Assembly: GCA_964486655.1 (NCBI GenBank)
Contig: CAZAON010000313.1
Location: 1 to 7,820, forward strand
Length of the DNA stretch: 7,820 nucleotides
From: JADKIH01 sp964486655
GTDB taxonomy: Bacteria > Bacteroidota > Bacteroidia > AKYH767-A > 2013-40CM-41-45
Direction of reading: 5' to 3'
The notes beneath the pieces were generated by a model. It was given only the letters and a program-made list of their open reading frames with translations. It had not been told where the DNA came from and made no database searches. Every line of letters starts with the position of its first letter. Position 1 is the stretch's first letter. The translations under genes were made by a program, and so were the position numbers. Shown in pieces: positions 1 through 4,796 of this stretch.

Positions 1-2
1 AT

Positions 3-422
3 AATTTATGGATCGTTACCAATCTAAGAGTGATTGATGAATATGGTGTTTTCACAAACAACACGAAGGAAAGTCCGCTCGACAAAATCAATAATGTATC
101 CTACACTCAGTCTTTTTGGGGAAAAGTTTTCGGATATGGAAATGTCCAGATACAAACAGCGGCTGAAGTTGGATCGACGATCTATTATTCAGTTGAGAAT
201 CCCAGGCTCTTAAAGGATACTATTACTCAAATGCAGGAGGAGTACAAGCATTTCCAGATTAAAAGACAGGCTACGGAATTGGCCAATGCAATTGTAGCCG
301 GACAGAAAATAAGCAAAGTAGATGTGGCGGAGGAACTTGAAAAACTTTTCGAATTAAAGCAGAAGGGAATTCTGACAGAGGATGAATACAGTAACAGGAA
401 GGCGAAAATTCTTAATTCATAG
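3..422 (+). CDS. PH-domain (bPH_2-like) protein with C-terminal SHOCT motif, 5' truncated
   Basis: The frame is open from the left edge of the window, so the true start lies upstream; the GTG at 30 is probably an internal valine. The visible 139 residues begin inside a bacterial PH-like domain: WIVTNLRVIDEYGVFT, then a PLDKINNV strand and a GKVFGYGNVQI turn, in the order typical of bPH_2 (YdbS/DUF304-like) domains. A helix with NPRLLKDTI follows. The last 30 residues (EELEKLFELKQKGILTEDEY...KAKIL) form a SHOCT motif, a short C-terminal module often attached to such domains and thought to mediate oligomerisation or protein contacts. No membrane segment is visible in this part, though many relatives carry them upstream. 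The biochemical role of these proteins is poorly known, so I assign family and domains only. The gene converges on the kelch gene on the other strand. Confidence 0.85.
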   Translation, partial: NLWIVTNLRVIDEYGVFTNNTKESPLDKINNVSYTQSFWGKVFGYGNVQIQTAAEVGSTIYYSVENPRLLKDTITQMQEEYKHFQIKRQATELANAIVAGQKISKVDVAEELEKLFELKQKGILTEDEYSNRKAKILNS

Positions 423-430
423 ATTTGCGA

Positions 431-468
431 TTCAATCCGCAAAAAAAGTAGTTTTTTTGCGGATTGAA
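431..468. terminator. Perfect 17-bp inverted repeat after the PH/SHOCT gene, possible terminator hairpin
   Basis: TTCAATCCGCAAAAAAA (431-447) is followed by the 4-nt loop GTAG and then by its exact reverse complement (452-468). It begins 8 nt after the stop codon at 420-422, the usual place for an intrinsic terminator or an mRNA-end hairpin. The T7 run lies inside the 3' arm rather than after the stem, so it is not a textbook rho-independent terminator. It could act in either direction. Confidence 0.5.
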
Positions 469-480
469 GTGAAAAAAATT

Positions 481-710
481 ACAACCCTGCATTTCAGCGC
501 TCACGATTACCCTCATCTTTCCTAATTCTTATGTACGGAGAGTACAATTATAACCCTTCCCGCCCTTCGCAGGCAAGGTTGTAGTTATTCTCACTTCAAT
601 CAGAGAGTGACTCGTCCTAAAAGAAGTTTACAGTTTGGTTAATTAAACCTGATATAGTTTTACAGTGATAAAAGATGTGGGTAATCGAGATCGCTGAAAC
701 GCAGGGTTAT
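481..710. repeat. 230-bp element bounded by about 42-bp imperfect inverted repeats
   Basis: The left arm (481-522) and the reverse complement of the right arm (669-710) align without gaps at 35 of 42 positions. Shared blocks are AACCCTGC, TTTCAGCG, CGATTACCC and CATCTTT. The 146-bp interior has no credible ORF. It holds a small hairpin (TGTAC-GGAGA-GTACA, 532-546), a CACTTCAATC at 592-601 that is inverted relative to 462-471, and a near direct repeat GTTTACAGT/GTTTTACAGT (626-634, 657-666). T-runs flank the arms on the outside: T8 at 723-730 on the + strand, and T7 as read on the - strand at 472-478. It sits between two convergent genes. It could be a non-autonomous MITE-like element, a structured RNA end, or an oversized bidirectional terminator. 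I saw no clear target-site duplication. Confidence 0.6.
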
Positions 711-751
711 ACTCAATCAACATTTTTTTTGAAGATTTATTTTTACTCAGT

Positions 752-2803
752 TTATTCTACTACATATATCTTCTGCACCATTCTTTTACTTGTCGTTGTA
801 ACTGCCACCAAATAAACTCCTTTTACAAATGATGACAAATCAATTTCATTCGAAAATAATTTCTGATTCAAAATGAGTTTTCCATTTAAATCATAAATTT
901 GAATTTTAAGAATTGAACCCGTATGGGATATTTTAAATTTTCCGGTTGTAGGGTTAGGAGAGAGGCTGATTAAGTCATTCGCTAAAATATTCTCTACTAA
1001 GACAGGCACGGTATTCGAATCGGTATACTGCCAGAGATCGGAAAGGTAATTGTTTCCTGAACGGCCGGTTGAAACATACCCTTTACTTCCAATTGAAAAA
1101 GCGACAGCATCATATCGTCCGACTCCCGAACAATGTTCGATCGGAGTCCATGAATTTGTGGCCTGATCAAACTTGTAAAAATCTTTGAGAGAAGTACCAT
1201 TATAACCTGTACCAATAAATCCGTATGCGCCGATTGAAAATCCGACTGCGGCATACCTGGCCGGTGCCGGCAAAGCTGTTCTTAGCAACCAGGCATTATT
1301 TAAATAATCCCATTGCCAAAAATCGTTATGGTAGATAAGGGAAGTATCCCTGCCGCCAAAGAAATAGGTCATATTTCCAATGGTTATTATTGCAGGCCTG
1401 TATCTTTTTCCGCCCGGAAACATGGTTGCAGTTGTCCAGGAATCATTTGTTTCGTCGTAACGCCAAATGGTTTCACTTACAGAGCTTCCGTATAGATATC
1501 CCGTTGCACCAATAGAAAATGCCTCCGGTAAAATAAGAGAAGCAGCAGTGAAATTATTTTTCTGTGTCCAGTTATTTGTGGCGGGATCATATTGCCACAG
1601 ATCATTTGGCCATAAAAGATTTGTGTCGCGGCCCATTCCCATATATCCTTTCGTTGTAGTCGAAAATCCAATTGCATTATCTCTTAGTCCGCCTCCGAAA
1701 TTTGCTAACTGTGTCCAAACATTTGTTGCAGGATCCCATTTCCAAAAATCTTCGAGGAATACATTTGAAGTAGTGAAGCCCGCATGTCCGGTTCCGATGT
1801 AAGCAATGTCATCAATTACAAATGCAGCTGCTTCGGCGCGCGGATTGGAAGGGAGGCTGTCCATTCGCAGCCAATGACTTTCCGGATATGCATCGGTAGT
1901 CCAGAAGTCGCTGTAATCAAAACCGGTTGTATTATTATGTCCGCCGCCCATATAAATTTTCGATCCGACTGAAAATCCGCTCATAAATGATTTGCTTCCA
2001 CCACCATAATCGGGCAGTCGTGTCCAGCTGTCATTGATTTTATTGTACTGCCAGACTTCCTTCAGGTCAGCCGAAAAATATTCACCACCACCGACATAAC
2101 CATTCGTATCGTTGCTGAATGAAGCCGCATATTCACGTGCTACTCCGGGAAAACTGACAAGTTGCTGCCATGTGTTATTCGTATAAGAATATTTCCAGAA
2201 ATCAGTTGCGCCGTTGGCCATTCCAATGTACCCTGAATTGTCGATGGCAAATGCAATGGAAGGAGCTCCGCCTGTGCCCGGATAATCGGCCCGTGCCGTC
2301 CATGTATTCGAAGCAACATTGAACCTGTAAAAATCATTCAGAGGCAAACCGGTTAAATCAGTTCCGGCACCGGCGTAACCATTATTATTCAATTCAAAGC
2401 CTGCTGCATATTGTCTGCCAACTCCCGGAAAATCTGTTTTCTGCACCCATGTGTTTGATGCATAGTTCCATTCCCAAATATCTTTTCTCATGGTAATTCC
2501 ATCAAACCCGAGTAATACATAACCTTTATTGCTTACTGCGAATGCTGATGGTCCGAATCTGCCCGGACCGGCATAACTTGCCTTTTGTGTCCACGCATTA
2601 TTAAGTGTATCATATTGCCATAGGTCATTTAGTAAAACACCGGTAGTACCGGCTCCGGAAGTTAAGTAGCCATAGCCGTTGATGGTAAATGTTGCAGCGC
2701 CGGAGCGTGTGCCTGATGGGAGGGAAGCGATCTGCGACCAGGTTTGTGCAAATGAATTCTCAAAATTGATTAATAAAACACAGATGTAAAATAGTTTTTT
2801 CAC
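752..2803 (-). CDS. Secreted kelch-repeat beta-propeller protein with T9SS type A sorting domain
   Basis: The 683-aa product starts with a Sec signal peptide (MKKLFYICVLLINFENSFA, cleavage likely after residue 19 before Q). Residues 20 to about 605 are twelve consecutive kelch-like repeats of about 45-52 residues, each following the pattern W...-P..R..A-F.i...GY...G-....ndlWqyd...N.W. Twelve blades fit two six-bladed propellers. Residues about 612-683 form a Por secretion (type A) sorting domain: LSPNPTTGKFKI, IYDLNGKLI, and a final GVYLVAV...KIYVVE strand. This tail directs export across the outer membrane by the type IX system and release or anchoring at the surface. The start is GTG at 2801-2803; an in-frame TGA lies shortly upstream and no ATG intervenes, and the signal peptide begins directly after it. 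Such proteins are often labelled galactose oxidase-like, but I see no catalytic evidence and infer a binding or adhesive role. It is a single-gene unit with its own promoter. Confidence 0.9.
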   Translation of the reverse strand: MKKLFYICVLLINFENSFAQTWSQIASLPSGTRSGAATFTINGYGYLTSGAGTTGVLLNDLWQYDTLNNAWTQKASYAGPGRFGPSAFAVSNKGYVLLGFDGITMRKDIWEWNYASNTWVQKTDFPGVGRQYAAGFELNNNGYAGAGTDLTGLPLNDFYRFNVASNTWTARADYPGTGGAPSIAFAIDNSGYIGMANGATDFWKYSYTNNTWQQLVSFPGVAREYAASFSNDTNGYVGGGEYFSADLKEVWQYNKINDSWTRLPDYGGGSKSFMSGFSVGSKIYMGGGHNNTTGFDYSDFWTTDAYPESHWLRMDSLPSNPRAEAAAFVIDDIAYIGTGHAGFTTSNVFLEDFWKWDPATNVWTQLANFGGGLRDNAIGFSTTTKGYMGMGRDTNLLWPNDLWQYDPATNNWTQKNNFTAASLILPEAFSIGATGYLYGSSVSETIWRYDETNDSWTTATMFPGGKRYRPAIITIGNMTYFFGGRDTSLIYHNDFWQWDYLNNAWLLRTALPAPARYAAVGFSIGAYGFIGTGYNGTSLKDFYKFDQATNSWTPIEHCSGVGRYDAVAFSIGSKGYVSTGRSGNNYLSDLWQYTDSNTVPVLVENILANDLISLSPNPTTGKFKISHTGSILKIQIYDLNGKLILNQKLFSNEIDLSSFVKGVYLVAVTTTSKRMVQKIYVVE

Positions 2804-2819
2804 GTAGCGAGGTTTTTGT

Positions 2820-2852
2820 CAAATGTATTTTATGGTTTTTTGAAATACAAGG
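2820..2852 (-). promoter_or_regulatory. Bacteroidota-type promoter for the kelch gene
   Basis: Read on the - strand, CCTTG (2848-2852) is followed 20 nt later by TACATTTG (2820-2827). This is an exact match to the phylum's -7 element TAnnTTTG with a -33 TTG at the expected distance. The -7 element ends 16 nt before the GTG start, so the leader would be only about 10 nt, with no Shine-Dalgarno sequence. Confidence 0.65.
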
Positions 2853-3050
2853 TAAAAAATTGACAATTGTAGTTGTTTAAAATACAATCCGGGAAATATT
2901 AAAGTGTTTCTTTTACAAAAGAACAAAAGAATAAGAGGTACTGAGGGAGCCGAAGGGCAGAGCCGTCAGTTTAAGCAAATAAATAATTGGCTGATTGAAT
3001 TCATTAGCTACATTTTCATTGTTTCTATTTTTTCAAAATCAAAATTGAAC
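2853..3050. other. AT-rich intergenic stretch with no gene seen
   Basis: I find no credible coding region here. A short ORF across 2904-3104 runs into the palindromic repeats, has no family resemblance and lacks a recognisable promoter. One weak imperfect hairpin is visible at about 2940-2970 (ACTGAGGG paired with CCGTCAGT, 7 of 8 complementary), perhaps a decayed repeat. Confidence 0.5.
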
Positions 3051-3350
3051 ATTACGTCCCTACGGGACTGGTTTGATCGCGTTTACACTTTCTACCGACA
3101 TTAAGTCCCTACGGGACAGTTTAAGTAAGAATCATTCTACATTTTGATTTATATGTTTTACCAACTATTTTTTGCCATTATATCAAAAGTATATTAGCTT
3201 CGAAATTTTGGTAGCACAGGCAGAAGTCCCGTAGGAATGTAATATCGGTAGAATGAATTTTAACCCATCGCCCCGTCCCATAGGGACGTAATATCGGTAG
3301 AAAAAGAAATGTCCCCCCGGCGCCCGTCCCGCAGGGACGAAATGTGTAGT
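3051..3350. repeat. Cluster of five REP-like palindromes (GTCCC-N3-GGGAC)
   Basis: The cores start at 3056, 3105, 3225, 3275 and 3326. The full unit reads CTACCGAyATTAmGTCCC then TACGGGAC. Copies 1 and 2 are on the + strand (3051-3068, 3092-3117); copies 3, 4 and 5 are on the - strand (3225-3251, 3275-3300, 3326-3349). Within each group the cores lie 49-51 bp apart. The GTCCC/GGGAC stem is intact in four copies while the three loop bases vary (TAC, TAC, ATA, GCA); copy 3 has a damaged stem. The two groups face each other and could pair over about 26 bp. Small palindromes of this kind are typical intergenic REP elements, which in other genomes are moved by RAYT-type transposases; none is encoded here. 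Confidence 0.75.
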
Positions 3351-3384
3351 GTAAGTCAAAGTGTAAGTCTAAGAGTAAGTCAAA
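3349..3384. repeat. Three tandem 12-bp repeats
   Basis: GTGTAAGTCAAA (3349-3360), GTGTAAGTCTAA (3361-3372) and GAGTAAGTCAAA (3373-3384) follow one another without gaps. They lie between the last REP-like copy and the rplT terminator. No function is evident. Confidence 0.7.
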
Positions 3385-3414
3385 TAAAAAAGGAGAACCT
3401 TTCGATTCTCCTTT
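3383..3414 (-). terminator. Intrinsic terminator of the thrS-infC-rpmI-rplT operon
   Basis: On the - strand AAAGGAGAA (3406-3414) pairs perfectly with TTCTCCTTT (3389-3397) around an 8-nt loop, followed by a T-rich tail (TTTTTTATTT). This is a classical rho-independent terminator starting about 32 nt after the rplT stop. It marks the end of the translation operon. Confidence 0.85.
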
Positions 3415-3446
3415 ACATTGATTCACTAAAAACTATGGCGTAATTT

Positions 3447-3791
3447 TTATTTGACAGAATCAATTACTGCTTTAAAGGCTGCAGGTTGATTCATTGCAAG
3501 ATCTGCAAGAGTCTTCCTGTTCAGGCCGATATTCTTTGCGTGGATTTTACCCATTAATTCGGAGTAGCTCATACCGTGTTCGCGTGCACCGGCATTGATA
3601 CGCATAATCCACAGTGAGCGGAAGTTGCGTTTTTTCTGGCGACGATCGCGGTAAGCGTATCCTAAACCTTTTTCAACCGTATTCTTAGCGACGGTTAATA
3701 CATTTCCTCTCGCACCCCAATAACCTTTGGCGAGTTTGAACATTTTTTTTCTGCGGGCGCGGGAAGCGACGGCATTGACTGAACGTGGCAT
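3447..3791 (-). CDS. rplT: 50S ribosomal protein bL20
   Basis: The 114-aa product matches bL20 throughout its length. It has the basic N-terminal tail MPRSVNAVASRARRKK, the long helix segment FKLAKGYWGARGNVLTVAK, YRDRRQKKRNFRSLWI, RINAGAREHGMSYS, and a C-terminal region with LNRKTLADLA. bL20 binds 23S rRNA early and is needed for assembly of the large subunit. In several bacteria it represses its own operon by binding the mRNA; the 150-nt gap after rpmI could hold such a site. The ATG at 3789-3791 is preceded by an A-rich leader (AAAAACAAAACAAA) rather than a Shine-Dalgarno sequence, as is usual in this phylum. It is the last gene of the operon, before the terminator. Confidence 0.98.
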   Translation of the reverse strand: MPRSVNAVASRARRKKMFKLAKGYWGARGNVLTVAKNTVEKGLGYAYRDRRQKKRNFRSLWIMRINAGAREHGMSYSELMGKIHAKNIGLNRKTLADLAMNQPAAFKAVIDSVK

Positions 3792-3941
3792 TTTGTTTTG
3801 TTTTTGGTTGAAGCGTTACGACAATGCGTAAACTCTATTGCTTTTCACCTGGTTTATACTTATTAAATTACGATTACTAATAATTAATTACTACAGTTGA
3901 ACCTTAATCCTTAGTCCTTAGTCCTTAATCCTTAATCCTTC
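3792..3941 (-). promoter_or_regulatory. rpmI-rplT intergenic leader, possible bL20 control region
   Basis: This 150-nt gap is long for two genes that are usually almost adjacent. Read in the sense direction it begins with a heptamer array, continues as AT-rich DNA, and holds a weak hairpin about 25 nt before rplT (CGTAAAC 3827-3833 with GTTACG 3815-3820, six pairs and one bulge). Known bL20 operators in other phyla lie in the rpmI-rplT region or its leader, so a regulatory role is plausible. I cannot match it to a defined operator, and I see no strong TAnnTTTG promoter. Confidence 0.3.
3902..3940. repeat. Heptamer tandem array (CCTTAAT/CCTTAGT, 5.6 copies)
   Basis: On the + strand the order is CCTTAAT, CCTTAGT, CCTTAGT, CCTTAAT, CCTTAAT and a partial CCTT. 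In the operon's sense direction this reads AAGGATT/AAGGACT. It starts 2 nt after the rpmI stop codon. A related array lies before thrS at 6747-6788. Confidence 0.85.
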
Positions 3942-4136
3942 TCACATCACAAGCATCTTCTCAACCCTGTACTCATCAGCAGTTGAAACCAGACTTGCAT
4001 GCGTCAAATTTCTTTTCTGCTTGGTTGTCTTCTTGGTAAGGATGTGGCTCTTGTAAGCGTTTTTTCTCTTGATCTTTCCCGTGCCTGTTACTTTGAACCT
4101 TTTCTTGGCACCTGAATGAGTTTTTTGTTTTGGCAT
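3942..4136 (-). CDS. rpmI: 50S ribosomal protein bL35
   Basis: The 64-aa product has the normal length and signature of bL35: MPKQKTHSGAKKRFKVTGTG at the N-terminus, KIKRKNAYKSHILTKK in the middle, and a short C-terminal helix ending in VEKMLVM. It is a small, very basic protein of the large subunit that contacts 23S rRNA. The ATG at 4134-4136 lies 19 nt after the infC stop, with an A/T-rich leader (TTTAATAAATACGGCA) and no Shine-Dalgarno sequence. The infC-rpmI-rplT order is the widely conserved arrangement, and the genes are probably co-transcribed. Confidence 0.97.
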   Translation of the reverse strand: MPKQKTHSGAKKRFKVTGTGKIKRKNAYKSHILTKKTTKQKRNLTHASLVSTADEYRVEKMLVM

Positions 4137-4155
4137 TGCCGTATTTATTAAACTG

Positions 4156-4770
4156 TTATTTCTTTACTTTTCTCGGAACAGGAGCGAGGTGAATGAACAT
4201 CCTGTTTCCTTCCAGCTTTGGTAATAATTCTACTTTTCCAACTTCTTCAAGCGCCTGAGCAAACTTTAGTAGTATGATCTCGCCTTTCTCCTTATATGCT
4301 ATCGAACGTCCCCTGAAGTGTACATAAGCTTTTACTTTATGTCCCTCTTCCAGGAAGTTCATTGCATGCTTTACTTTGAAATTAAAATCGTGCTCATCTG
4401 TATTTGGTCCGAAACGAATTTCTTTAACGACCTGCTTTCCCTGCTTTGATTTTAACTCTTTCTCTTTCTTCTTCTTGTCATAAAGGAATTTCTGATAGTC
4501 AACCACCCTGCATACCGGCGGATCAGCCGTGGGTACAATTTCTACCAGATCCAATTCCAGCTCCCTCGCAATCTTTAACGCTTCTTCGGTCGGATAAACA
4601 TCACTCGTGATATTATCTCCGACTAACCGAACTTGTGGAACACGTATCTTTTCATTGATACGATGTTCATCTTCACGTTTAACGGGGCCGCGACCTCTTT
4701 GAAATGGTGGACGACGTGCTCCCGGACTTGCGGCTGGTGGCCGCTGATTGCTTTGATTAGGCGCTGCTAT
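4156..4770 (-). CDS. infC: Translation initiation factor IF3, predicted AUA start
   Basis: IF3 binds the 30S subunit, blocks premature joining of 50S and checks the start codon-initiator tRNA pairing. The N-domain runs from HRINEKIRVPQVRLVGDN (residues 36-53) through DLVEIVPTADPPVCRVVDY (74-92). A lysine-rich linker follows at about 97-113, then the C-domain (EIRFGPNTDEHDF, HKVKAYVHFRGR, and LAPVPRKVKK at the end). Residues 2-35 are a Pro/Arg/Gln-rich, probably disordered extension. Between the in-frame stop at 4801-4803 and the N-domain there is no ATG, GTG or TTG. The first TTG (4552-4554) lies inside the N-domain and would remove its N-terminal half. The Shine-Dalgarno sequence at 4775-4782 places initiation at ATA (4768-4770), giving 204 aa. 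ATT at 4792-4794 is a less likely alternative because it lies upstream of the Shine-Dalgarno sequence. Identity is certain; the exact start is inferred. Confidence 0.93.
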   Translation of the reverse strand: MAAPNQSNQRPPAASPGARRPPFQRGRGPVKREDEHRINEKIRVPQVRLVGDNITSDVYPTEEALKIARELELDLVEIVPTADPPVCRVVDYQKFLYDKKKKEKELKSKQGKQVVKEIRFGPNTDEHDFNFKVKHAMNFLEEGHKVKAYVHFRGRSIAYKEKGEIILLKFAQALEEVGKVELLPKLEGNRMFIHLAPVPRKVKK

Positions 4771-4774
4771 TGGA

Positions 4775-4782
4775 ACCTCCTT
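4775..4782 (-). promoter_or_regulatory. Strong Shine-Dalgarno sequence of infC
   Basis: The - strand reads AAGGAGGT, fully complementary to the usual 16S anti-Shine-Dalgarno sequence, then TCCA, then ATA. The 4-nt gap to ATA is workable. No comparable motif precedes thrS, rpmI, rplT or the two exported-protein genes here, so it stands out. It decides the infC start. Confidence 0.8.
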
Positions 4783-4796
4783 TTTGTTGTTAATAT

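Noticed and set aside
997..2337. Several ORFs of 60-111 codons on both strands inside the kelch gene
   Set aside because: They are shadows of a long, well-supported coding frame with repeats and domains end to end.
2904..3104. 66-codon + strand ORF
   Set aside because: It translates through the REP-like repeats, has no family resemblance, no promoter and poor codon character.
3051..3350. CRISPR-like array (about 26-bp units at about 50-bp spacing)
   Set aside because: Units are not identical, occur in both orientations and have a palindromic core typical of REP elements. There are only two or three per orientation and no cas genes nearby.
3178..3426. 82-codon - strand ORF
   Set aside because: It consists of the translated palindromes, 12-mers and the rplT terminator stem, so it is a repeat artefact.
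4156..4554. infC starting at TTG 4552-4554
   Set aside because: This would delete the N-terminal half of the IF3 N-domain; the upstream frame clearly encodes HRINEKIRVPQVRLVGDN.
4792..4794. ATT (AUU) as the infC start, as in E. coli
   Set aside because: It lies upstream of the Shine-Dalgarno sequence, which would then be inside the coding region, and it has no ribosome-binding signal of its own. It is kept only as a secondary alternative to ATA at 4768-4770.
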